Assembly (NCBI RefSeq): GCF_910592395.1
Contig: NC_088311.1
Coordinates: 22,536,646-22,600,645, forward strand
From: Lineus longissimus
Lineage: Eukaryota > Nemertea > Pilidiophora > Heteronemertea > Lineidae
Direction of reading: 5' to 3'
DNA length: 64,000 bases
In this document: positions 13,801 through 24,858 of the stretch, one piece after another
How the letters are laid out: each line of letters starts with the position of its first letter
Numbering within the stretch: position 1 is the first letter of the stretch
Program-made: the position numbers and the translations under genes
The notes under the pieces: generated by a model
Told to the model about the DNA's origin: nothing
The model's database searches: none
What the model saw: only the letters and a program-made list of their open reading frames with translations

Positions 13801-16800
13801 CATAGGTATAGCAAGCCATGATGAGCAATCATGTACCCCGGGGCCAGTAGCCCGGGGCAAGCACTGTAACAGTGACACCCCCGGGACAAGCCCGGATCAC
13901 CCTTTTGAGGGAGATCATGAAACGGGAGAAAAACGTGCGTTTTTGAATCAGGTTGGTTTGTTAGGATGTCACGTTTGAATAACATGACATCACTAGATAC
14001 AGGACGCTGTGATATTTCGGACTCAGTTCATTTTTTTTCTTCAAAACGATACGATACAAAAAATACACTTTTTACAAAAAATCACACCAAGAAGTATCTT
14101 TTATAATAAACCGCTTACCTGCCACGAATTTGAATCTAAAGCAATGAAGGACATGGATCCTGCGTGTCTGTCTAAACCCTAGTTATGTTGACCCGCGAGT
14201 CGAGTTAGTCGTGGCCGGATGGCTTCCCTCAGGGAGAAATCAGCTGTGGAGACGGGGTCAGCAAAGCCGCAAGGAAAAGCTACACGACAGATCATAAAAG
14301 CTCTGCTCCTTCTTTACAACACATTGCTAGTAGCTGCAGTACAGATTTCATGGCATATAAGAACACACAGATATCACTCATAATTCTAGCTGATTTAGAT
14401 TCAAATCCGCCGATTGCCTCAGCTGGTGGATAGTTGTGATTGGTTGCGCGCGGCGCGGCGGAGCAAGAAGGGGAGGCGCTTATCATGTGAAATCGACCCC
14501 GGCTTTGATAATGAATAATAAATATCAACCACTGGAGGCTAGGCAGACCCGATCAAGAGCCAAGCGTTGATATATATCACACTATAGTTTATACTAGTGT
14601 AGAATATTATGGTTTCATATATATGAATTCAGATGGTACGGGGAATTTGCTTCGAATTAAAGGCGTTGATAATTGTTGGCCAGCTTCACTGAGTTTCTCG
14701 GTGTATTAAGCCGCCATAACGGCGATGTTTTAAATCCTTTAATAGTTCATAGCAGCTCCAATCTTAAGCGGAGGTGCCATTCTTCTCGAACAACAACCAA
14801 ATTATACGGGCCGCCGCATCTTAATAAACCGAGAGAAAAGGCTCACTGAGTACGAATATCAGGACAAATTAAGAAATTTGTTTTCCACAACTTTCTTTAA
14901 TACGTCATGTCCACCCCTTCTATCTTATTTTGCGGTGGTTGTGAGATTAGACGTCCAATTGATAGCAAAATACACGAAATAGGTCGTATTAGGTGAACAG
15001 GAGCATCAGAGGGGACCGGTTGGTAGCTTCAAAGGCCCAAGTCTGCTTGGCATTTGAATATGTGAGATTTGTCGGGCAAGCCCACTCCATTATGAGGACA
15101 GGCCGGCTTCTTTAATCGGCACGGGGGAGCCGATCGTTGCGATAATCTCACAAGTTTTTGTCCACGAAGCCGCCGGGCAAATATCTCACCGACCCAGGAA
15201 CAAAATGGCCATTATGGAAATGCTACTAGTTTTCTCTTCAGAGGACCAATTTTGGAGGGAGAGCGTTCCGGTGACAATGAGAGTAGTCGGAGATCTGGAT
15301 AGCTGGCTGGGAACAGGCAAAGACATGAATATCTAATTCTGGTCGTACAGATGCAGCCCGAGTAAGAAGTGCTGTAGTGAAATAAGACTCTCTGGGCCGG
15401 CTGGTGGTTAAGAGCGCGTCCCGCCCGGGGGAACCAGGCCACACTGACATCCAGACTGCCATATTTGATTTGAAAATTCCGTTAATTGATTTTACAGCTA
15501 ATTACCCACGAAATGAGAGAAGAGAGTGTATGATTGGCTGAACGCAAGTCACTCCGAACTCGAGTCGGAATACGAGGCGAAATGGCGCGCGGAGCATGCC
15601 CGTGGCCAGACATCTTCTGCACCAAACCAGTGTTTTTATCTTTAAGATAGCCAGCGAAATCACAAAGCTACGTGATACATTAATTACCAACCTAAAGACA
15701 TTATCTTAGACAGCTCAGTCATCAGGCATAGTGTTGTGGAGACATTTTACAAACTATCAACCGTGCGACTGGAACGCGTACGCATTCTACTCTCCAGAAA
15801 GGAGATACATGTAGATGTTTTTATGTAAATCTTTCCATCGGCGTTTCAATGAGCGCAGTAAGCACATTCTCTCTCCATTGACAATCCCTGCCTAGCTGCT
15901 GATTAAGTTTTCTTGCAGGATACATGTGGCAAGTGAAATATTCTGAGAAAGGTCTTTTGAAGGAAATGTGGTGTATTTCTTCTCGTACACGTAGTAAGAT
16001 TATTGTTCCAAAATGAATATTCTAAAGTATCACCACGATACTTTGCTAGTGAGAATATAACCATGATTTTTGGTCTGGTGAGAATATTCTCAAAAACGGG
16101 AGAACACCAAGATTCTTGTTCTTTTGAGAATATTTTCTATAAGATATCACCGAGATTTCACCGCGAAGGTGACCACCACAGGGCCGCTCCAATCCTTGCT
16201 GGGGTCGTTAGGTGAAAATGCCCGAACGTTTCCCCATCTATTCTCACCTCATTAAAAAAGCGCAACCCCACTCTGATGATGATGTGGCAACTAGCCGCAA
16301 GGATCACGTAATTAACATGTCATCGCTCGTCCTCACCGTGTTCACGGCTCTATCAGAATTGGTTACGGGGGATACGAGAGCAGAAAAACCCAGAATCGCT
16401 CCTGGATAAATTTTTAACTCGCATAAGATCAAACGGCATCTCATCTCCGATGAACCGAGCAGAATGTCGATTTATGATGAGCGGTATTTTTTACGGGATT
16501 TTCTCTGGTATGTGGGCTGCATGTGGCGGGCGTGATCCAAAGGTTGTCACGGCCAAAAAAACACCAAGGCACTTCACCAGTAACTGCAGAATCCTAGCCT
16601 TTTAGGTGCATTGAATGCGAGGGACAAAAAGTATCAAGTCCCAAATAGAACCAGGTTTATCTTTTGATGATTTTCTGTTAGTGGCAAGTAAGGGACAAGT
16701 GGATTATCTGAGAAGCATCGAGTTTAGTTTACAAAGATATTTTTTACATTGATACAGTCGACAGTTATTAATGGTCATTTTGCACTTACTCAACAAAATG

Positions 16801-18448
16801 GCTGCCCAGTGCACAACTGAAATCAAATCAAAACACCCCTTCTACATATTGTAGGGCGCAATAACCAATAAGCTTTCTCTCATAAAACACCCTTTCATTT
16901 TGCACTTAGATGCGCAATTGCCACAAAGGAAGTACAAAATATTTTTCACTCCCAACACAAATCAAAATAAATCGGAAAAGACAATGATCACAACCCAACT
17001 TCAATAAAACGTGTGACAGATACATAAACCATTCTATTGTCACGTTACTTGCACCTGACTGACTTGCCGAAGAAATAGCTGCTACATCTTCTGATATTTA
17101 TGCGGGATGTTCCAGCCGGTGGCATCAGCGCCAGCAGGAAAACTCTGCCAGGCCTATAGCTGCAACAGTTGTTCAGTTGGCCTAAAGGGTATCAAATGCT
17201 CGGAATATTCCCAATGTCGTCTCGCGTGAGGTTTACAATGGCGAGGTATACACCTGTCGCCAAAGCCCTTTGTTCCACTCGCCAAAGGTAACGATTGATT
17301 TGCCTCATCTTTCCTGATTTTTGAACCATCGGACTGATGTTCTTTTGTAAACTTTCTAACCCGATATGACAACACGTGTTTATGTCTCGCTGTCTATGGC
17401 TTCAATGGAGAAGTGTTAGCGTGACCCATTTTGAGCAGGCACTAAAAATGCAGTTGTCTTCGAAGCTGGACTAAGGACCATGCTTCGGCAGTTTTTTCGA
17501 GTTGTCTTAGAGAGGCAAACGGGAGGCAAGCTACCAGAGATGAGATTTCCCTCAACTCAACAAGGGGGCCCTGGTTTCAACTTGTCGCAATGCTCGTTGA
17601 CCGGACCGTGAGGGCAATGCCGTTCATCCTTTGACAGGTGAGGTTGGGAACCGACATCTGTCCAGGGGAAGCCATTTTGGACAATAGTAAAACTGTAGAC
17701 ATACACGTATTGCACTGAAAAGTTATCCAGCGAACAAAATGAACTTCCATGTGTTAGTATTACCAAGACACGATTCAATTTTAATCCGTTACAACCATCT
17801 TTCTCACAATCCAAGCTTGCCTAGACTTTTCCAACAAAGTTGCTTTCCGAAATAATTTTGTTGAAAGTCGGGACAGGTACAACCGTATACATTTGTACAG
17901 CATTTCCTGTATTACATGTAGTTTATCTGCACTCAAACACGCAGGCAGCATGTACGCACTGCTATGATGGTATAAGCAAGACGCCCTCCAAATTCTCGTA
18001 AATTACGCTATGTTGACAAGTTTAAGATGAATGTTCTTGTAGTTGAAACGAGCGTATCAGACAGGAGTAAACAAGTGATTCGACGTTTCTCATCATGATA
18101 TTTTTATGATGATTTGAAATGCACTTTGGCTTATGTTGTGGTTGGGTTTTAAACAAGCTTGGTGGAGGAATTCCGTTTTTATAGAGCATACATCTTTGGA
18201 GTATGATTGGCTGTTAATCCAGTAGCACACAGCGGTAAACGTTTGCGAGCTCATGTTACCCCCGTGTGCGCCCAGCTTGTCACATGTCGGGGCGAAAGGG
18301 TAAATGGTTGAAAGTGATCCACAGTCGGCAAAGGTGGGTCACTGGGTTTTTTGCCCTTGCCAGTTTATAGGCCTAGCGACCCCTATGAAAGATGTTTCAC
18401 GGAGGAAAATGCTATCAAGATTTGCCTTGATAACCCGAGAACTATGGG
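7801..18448. other. Gene-poor stretch, no recognisable exons
   Basis: AT-rich, non-coding-looking DNA. The open frames of 110-115 codons at 10064-10411, 12504-12851 and 13646-13978 (all +) are unrecognised and of chance length. Around 16003-16150 the word GAGAATAT recurs several times, including a palindromic GAGAATATTCTC, probably a weak local repeat. More GC-rich patches occur near 13800-13920, 14400-14480 and 15200-15460 without recognisable coding content. Confidence 0.45.
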
Positions 18449-18578
18449 AATTCAGGCCTAGGTGTGAGCAGGCTTTGTTTAAAGACAATAGACCTTGTTA
18501 TGGGCTAAGCTTAAATTCAGGCCCGGGTGTGAGCAGGCTTTGTTTAAAGACAATTGACCGTGTTATTGGCTAAGCTTG
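18449..18578. repeat. Tandem duplication, two 65-bp copies
   Basis: Two adjacent copies of a 65-bp unit (18449-18513 and 18514-18578) start at AATTCAGGCC and share GTGTGAGCAGGCTTTG, TTTAAAGACAAT and GGCTAAGCTT. They differ at a handful of positions. A third copy starts (GAATTC at 18578) and then diverges. An open frame passes through both copies, so part of its peptide repeats, but I see no evidence that it is translated. Confidence 0.85.
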
Positions 18579-18929
18579 AATTCTTTAAACTGTGAGGTAA
18601 GGGGCAAAGACACGTAATACATAACTGAAGATCAGCGTTAAGCGTGCATGATTTTACAAAAAAGAAGTTTAGCTTTTGGAAACCATGAATATTTTGTGAA
18701 ACATGTTGCGACTACTCTTGTGTAAAGGCGACATGTTTTTAAACCGCCCTTCAGTTTATGATAGAAACAGTTCAGCTTGATTGTTTTAGGATCACTACGC
18801 CAGTGCAGGGAGATATGTCAAGGGGCTTCAGTTAGCATCAGGACCACCGCGAATTCCAATGTTTTTTTCCTCAGTAGATTATTACCTGATAATTTGCTTA
18901 ACAATTTGCCTTTTTTACAAGGATTTATT

Positions 18930-19430
18930 GCCGCACTTATTGGCGCGTTATCGCCGAAGTGAGGTTTGTCTGCCGGTATATCTGGCGGTCGAGTGCCATC
19001 TCGTTGACGGGAAATTTATGACACAAAATTATCTCGAATGTAAGCGGTTTGTTGAAATATAGCAAATCAGCCATTTATAAGTAATATCAACAGTAGAAAT
19101 TTATGACCAAATAACTGATGAATTATCTGTGTGTTTTTCGACTGATAACATATTACTACATGATAACTGTCACTTTCATATTTACAACCAGGTCAAAAAC
19201 GGGAGCACACAATTCTAAGGTGTATTTGCGGCAGTAATGCCCGATGTCGGCGCTAAGTCTTAAGTACCGATTTTGTTTTATAAATACATTCGAGTTCCAT
19301 CTTATCGTTCGGAAATTTATGACCGAAAGCTATCTCAAATGCTAACCATTTGCTGAAATATACGTTAACTACATGTAGCTGTCGACATTGGAAATTTATG
19401 ATCAAGTATTATTTTCGATTGAAAGTAGAA
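18930..19430. repeat. Degenerate ~301-bp repeat, two diverged copies
   Basis: Matching landmarks recur at an offset of about 301 bp. CGAGTGCCATC (18990) corresponds to CGAGTTCCATC (19291). Each is followed by GGAAATTTATGAC, then TATCTCGAATG or TATCTCAAATG, then a TTTG(T/C)TGAAATATA block, and then a second GAAATTTATGA word. The word GAAATTTATGA therefore occurs four times in about 400 bp. This looks like an old tandem duplication or part of a degenerate satellite-like repeat. Confidence 0.6.
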
Positions 19431-19696
19431 CTATTAATGGAGTGGTCAATGTATGTTGAAATATCGCATTGTTTCACTAGCGATGTCCATGTACAACTGG
19501 AGCAGCCCACATTTGATCCATGAGCCTTTTGGCGACTTTAAGCCTGGTATAGTACAGCTATAAAAACATTTAAGATTGCATTTCTCTGATATTATCTCAC
19601 GTTGTAACTAATTAGCTCCAAATGTATACTTGATGGATGCAAAATTCAAATTTTCCTCGTCAAAAGTGTTTGGTTTGGGAAGAAACCAACAGTCGT

Positions 19697-19745
19697 CCCA
19701 AACAGCCAATGCCTATCATTTCCCAACAGCCAATGACTATCATTT
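19697..19745. repeat. Short tandem duplication, ~24-bp unit
   Basis: Two neighbouring copies (19697-19721 and 19722-19745) share CCCAACAGCCAATG followed by CTATCATTT. They differ by one inserted A and one C/A substitution. This is a small local duplication with no sign of function. Confidence 0.8.
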
Positions 19746-22166
19746 TATCCTCTATTTCTCATTATTTTTTTAGAGGGCAAACATGCCAATGATCTTAATT
19801 ATTTTTTTCAGCGCCAGACCCCGAAGAACTGGTATCAAAATGGTGCACAAAAATAATAAAAAAATCACCGGGTGTGCTAAACTCAGCGAACCGGGATAAA
19901 TCATTCCGAAAAATAATTATTTTTGCCCTCGCGCGATATTTCGGCGCGAAAAATTGGCACTTCGCAGAAAGTTTTATGTTATTCTTTTTAATCTTTGATT
20001 TTCTCTAAGGAATCTTTCCCGGGTCATTAGACGAATTGATACGGTTTACATTGATTAAAATGCACATTTTAATCCGGCGATCGATTGACGAGAAACCGCA
20101 GTAACCGCAAACCACGTCCGGGCAAATTCGAACGGCGATATCTAGAATTTGATCCAAGTTGAATACGCTTGATTAAAACTCCTTGTGGTCTGCCCGACAG
20201 GTGACAAGTGATCACATAATTAAGGAGGCTTCTTCTCCAAGAATTCACGCTCCCGTGGAGGATTTTCTTCTCGTTTTGATGGTGAAATCGGCAATATGAT
20301 GGCGTAACGCGATAGAATTACGGGCCCGTTTTTACACAGACTACAGTGTCAGGCCAATGTTCGGCGACAGCAGCCCATACACGTTCAACATGATCTTGAT
20401 AGTATTTACGACCCTTTATGCTGTTGGCAATATCACATAACTACAAATATAGTGTCTGCTTTTTCTTGATCTCTGTCTCTCAGTATCATGGAAACAATTG
20501 TATCAGTATACAGTTGTATTAGCTGTATAGTTTCATGAATAAAGGTTGTTCTCATACCCCGGGATACGACCATGTCTCTGTGGAGGACACAAGAAGGTGA
20601 GAAGACAATGAGCAATCTCATTGTTGACGAATTTAGCGATGTACTTTGAAATGTCACGGGTGAACCTAACGTGACTGGTCAGAGCAGGACAGCAGGCCAT
20701 AATAATGGCTCAGAACACATGAAGCCATTGCGAGCGCCTTCTGTTTCCGTGGCAACTGCTGAAACTAAATTATGACATTTAAACGTTACCAATAAATTCT
20801 GACCCAATAATAGGAGATGCATAGCTCGTTAATGTTTTGATTACTGATGGCTGAGATACATATATGTACCATATTAAACGCATTCAAGACCCAGAACTTC
20901 TCAGACTATTGAAATAAGACGCCGTGAAATAAACATAAGAACACTTTTTGTATCCCTAACTCAAGATTTTGAGATGTAGAAATAGACATGTTTCAGTTTT
21001 GTAGATAACTTAACAAACAATGCGCCGAAAAGCCCGATTTTTTTTTTTCGGAAGTGTGGCGATTCTTGTCATCGTAAGTGTTAAAACAAGATGTCTAACT
21101 TACGCCTGGGTGGCCAAGCCCCTTCATACATGTCATAAGTCATGACCAAAGTGACGAAGTGCCCTTAAGAGACATGCGTTATGTCAAGAAAATCACATCA
21201 CTTCACTTGGTCGCCAAGCGCAAATAATGACAAGTTTATGTAAGGAGCGATACAGACGGTTCGCCTGCAGTAGCACCTTAATTTATGGGACAAACGCAGC
21301 GCTTCGAGTCACAATTACAACGCAATCTTAACGGTTGTGTATTTGCCGCCTTCCACCACCTTCTGATTGTAAATACAGCCTGTCAACTAAGTTTCCCTCC
21401 TCCTTTCCGGAGAGTGATCAAACCGTAATGGCCGCCATGATGGCCGCTGTCAGCCCGGGCTATAGATTGTGTTTGTTTTATCCCGCCATGAAAGGGACTA
21501 GCCAAGTGGAAGCGATTGAGCTTTGGCAACCTCTGTACCTCGGGGCGGCCATCGCTCTGACCTCTCAAGCAGAAACACCTCAATAAATAATCTAGACTTG
21601 TAATAAACCAAGGCGGATGGAACACTTGGATGCAACTGTAATCAGTTATGGTCGCCGTACATGATGGAATAAAGATGTTTCAAGAAGATGTAGTGTACCC
21701 TGATACAATCATTTATGTCATTTTATGGAGAATTGAATAAAATGATTAAGAGTCCTTTCGGCAGTTATTTTCAGGGATAAATAGGGATGAATGCCCTTAC
21801 AGCCTGCGCGTATGGCATGAAGGAACATTTATCTGGAGGTGGTAGCCTGTTAAGTTATACTGAAGTGTGTAAAGCGCCACAATCACATAAAACCTTGAAA
21901 AATAATACGAAGGCTAACTGATCTGATTACGTCAAACTGAATATCTAAAATATCCACCCACAGAAACAAATAATGTCACCGAGATCGCACTTCCAGTGGA
22001 GGCAAAATCAAGGTTATAATACTTGTTCTACGTTGTTGCCGTCCCACTGCTTTTCCTTGCAAATACTTGAAGCAATGGTCGAGACATTCTTTCACCAGCA
22101 CTCATCACTCTTTGTTCAGTATACTGGCCTAGCTTGTGTAATGTATCATCTAAATTAAGATTACGA

Positions 22167-22190
22167 GGGGAGGGGAGGGAGGGGAAGGGG
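22167..22190 (+). repeat. G-run cluster with G-quadruplex pattern
   Basis: Five runs of three or four G separated by one or two A fall within 24 bases, which meets the usual sequence pattern for an intramolecular G-quadruplex on the + strand. No gene is recognised next to it, so I assign no regulatory role. Confidence 0.7.
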
Positions 22191-22772
22191 AAACAGCGCA
22201 ACTAAAAGAACCCTTCTCCACCACGAATATAGGCCCCCTCACCCAATCTCCTCACAGAGATAACCTAACATGCGCAATTGCTTAGGGTGCTATATTGGAA
22301 ATCGGATTTTCAGTTAATGGAATTTTGGACGATATAGGAAATGTTCAAGTGATTCAATTTAAGATACAAAACCACTAACAACAGCAGGCTAAGACTTTGC
22401 AGGGGAGCCTGGTCAGCCTCGGGTAATTTAAAATGGAGCTTAAACGGATTCAATTCTTTGCTGGTTAACCGCGATCTTGACAATCGTCATTTTCAATTAG
22501 GCTAACAGTATGTTGGCTTTTCCCGGTGAGATTTTATTTAGAAAGTTTGCAAGCCTTAGAAATAATCCGAAGTGATGTTCTATTGAATGGTTCTATAGCC
22601 GTTTTGACTTGTTTTAGAGACACCCTAAGGATTGGATTTCGTTGCTTGCCGTTGTAATACTGCTGGACCCAAATGAAGTGATGCTAGGGCGGCAATCAGA
22701 AGGAAAGAAGTTGGCCTATTAAGGTGTTCTTTCGATTATCAGAGAGAAAGGAATTTATTCAGCAGTACTGGA

Positions 22773-22785
22773 GGGGGGGGGGGGG
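22773..22785 (+). repeat. Poly(G) tract of 13
   Basis: An uninterrupted run of 13 G within otherwise mixed sequence. Runs like this are unstable and prone to sequencing error, so the exact length should not be trusted. Confidence 0.85.
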
Positions 22786-23672
22786 TATTACATGGGCGGG
22801 GTAATGTTTCTTGGTTATAACCAGTGGGTCAGCACAGTTTGACCACTGCCAAACATCGGTGACAAATCCGACAAATCACAAATTCAAACATGGTGCAACG
22901 ACTTCATGAACGATTCAACAGCAGGAAACGTGCTTGTAAGGTTGTATATTGACGTGGTTTGAGGTTACCCATCCACAATGGCGATCTGATTGCCAAACTA
23001 CCGGATAGCCGGAGATTCTAGCCTCGTGATCTAATATCTGCATTTATCTTATATTTGCACCACCCTAGGCACTTTCCATACCAGTCTTTTGATCTTGCAA
23101 ATTATTCTAATAGCAAAATAATGACGGTGTCTTTTAGCCATGGCAAGGGGAAGCGCGCGGAGCACCACTTCACCGAGTAAAGTGGCGGCGCTAATTCAGA
23201 ATTAGCTCCGCGGACAAAGTAGTCTCGTGTAATGCAATCTGCATGAGATAGAGTAGCCTGTTCAGGAATGTCAAGAGGTTTTTACATCAATTATCCCGCG
23301 ATGATAGAGATAAAAAAATCGGAGGAAACCATATTTTTTTCGTCTTCATTATCCTATTATCATGTAGCGTAATGATGGGAAGACGTCATCAGCAGATACG
23401 CCAGGGGGCACTCTAGGTCAATGGTGTCTTCCTCTCGGTACCTGTGATGGGATGACCACAGGCACCGGGAGTGATTTGGGTGTCCAAAGAACTTTGGTTG
23501 GAAGCTACTTTCGTGGTAACGGCATATTAACAGCTCATAATTTGTGGGGCGAACTTCTAATTGTACTTGAGGATATATGCTAGTGCATTACTATGGTTGA
23601 TGCCACCAATAATTAGTCTTTTTTAATTCTTGATGCCACTGATGCCAACGGTTTACTTCTTGATCGACTTGA

Positions 23673-23867
23673 AGGCCTAGGGTACCTGAAACAACTCGAG
23701 CAGTATCTACAATGTTGGTGTCTGCTGAAGAAGATTTGTGTACTCTTAGAGACAATCAAAACAACCATCGTGTGAAACCTTTCTACATAGTTGGCAACAC
23801 AACTGAAGACAAGAGCCATGACACGGGACTGGTTGCGCTGATGGACTTGTTGGAGGGAGAAGGGCCA
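23673..23867 (+). other. Weak candidate exon of unknown gene
   Basis: An open frame runs from just after a TGA at 23670 through to a good 5' splice-site match, CA|GTAAGT, at 23868. From the ATG at 23712 its peptide has a charged, coding-like composition (for example HDTGLVALMDLLEGEG), unlike most chance frames nearby. I recognise no family. The upstream acceptor is poor: CAG at 23701-23703 lacks a pyrimidine tract. It could be an exon of an unfamiliar gene, a pseudo-exon or chance. Confidence 0.2.
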
Positions 23868-24680
23868 GTAAGTTTTCCAGATCCGTCACTTCACTGATGT
23901 CTACACAAACAAACAACCAAACAAAGGTAAATGGTGTGGGAAAGTCAGGTCAAATTAATATGTCTCCTGAGCTCAATATTACTCCTTCCCCAGGCCAGGG
24001 TCGTAGCACAGCTATATGTTTTGGTTTTAAGGAGGGTGGGGTAAGAAAGAAGAAATATTCAAGCATGGCTTATATGATTGACAAGTAACTAAATCACCTA
24101 GCGCAAATAGCTAAATCCCGCACTTGTAGCTTGAGCTTTGAAATCGCCTGATGAACAACACTCTGTTCTTTTAGCGGGACATTTCTTCTATCATGGTCGT
24201 AGTAAGTTCAAATGAGATAAGTTTGATTCAAAACCGATGAAGCCATGACAAAACTACATATTTAATCTCGCACTTGTGAAATTGTCAGCTTTGAAATGCC
24301 CTCACTTGGATGGTGCGCGGTCAATTCAAAAACAATTGCGGTTAGGGTGATTGAATCGGGTCGCCATAACATTGCTAATGACGCGGAGAGGATATCCTCA
24401 CGGTTGATGAAACAGGTGATGGGAACTTACTGGATGTAGGTAATCACTTGAAACCACTAGAGCAGACGATCAAATCGATTGCAGTTGTTGAACAATTCGC
24501 CATCGCTTTCTCGCGATGTGTCGGTGGTTTAACGAACTTCAGATAAACCCGATTTTTGTTTTTTCTTTAGTTTCTTAGCGTTTCCTTTCATTGTTTTGGG
24601 AAAATATAGAAAACATTGATAACGTTTCTCTCTGTATCCCCCTACCACGCCATGGCTCCCATCAATCGCAAAGAATACAC

Positions 24681-24858
24681 TAAGGCCGAAGTTACATAGA
24701 CCTCATTCGTTCAATTCCCAGGACTCATTTTCCCCTTTTGCTTTCTTGCCCCTGTGAATGCACGGCCTTGTGGCGTGCATTCACCGAGGAATGAAAGAAA
24801 AACCCGGAAAGTGACTCGTGGTAAATGAACGAATGAGGTCTATGTAACTTCGGCCTTA
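24681..24858. mobile_element. MITE-like foldback element, 33-bp perfect terminal repeats
   Basis: The 178-bp element has perfectly matching 33-bp inverted ends (24681-24713 and 24826-24858), starting TAAGGCCGAAGTTACATAG. The interior also folds back imperfectly: TGCACGG and GCGTGCA near the centre, and AGGACTC against GTGACTC further out. No coding capacity is present, so it would be a non-autonomous DNA transposon. The word TACACTAAG is found at both junctions, overlapping the ends. This allows a TA or TACAC target duplication, and I cannot choose between them. Confidence 0.8.

Larger units (their letters stand above)
19746..24680. other. Gene-poor stretch with G-rich tracts
   Basis: No recognised genes. 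A strand-switching CG-rich patch near 19925-19960 contains the E2F-like word TTTCGGCGCGAAA. A weak exon candidate lies at 23673-23867 (+) and is listed separately. Short open frames at 21335-21625 on both strands lie in a more GC-rich patch and are unrecognised. Confidence 0.4.

Noticed and set aside
19812-19856. Homeobox-like peptide TPKNWYQNGAQK after a TTTTTTCAG acceptor-like site
   Set aside because: Only a few residues resemble homeodomain helix 3. The basic residues after WYQN are missing and a TAA stop follows at once. Probably chance.
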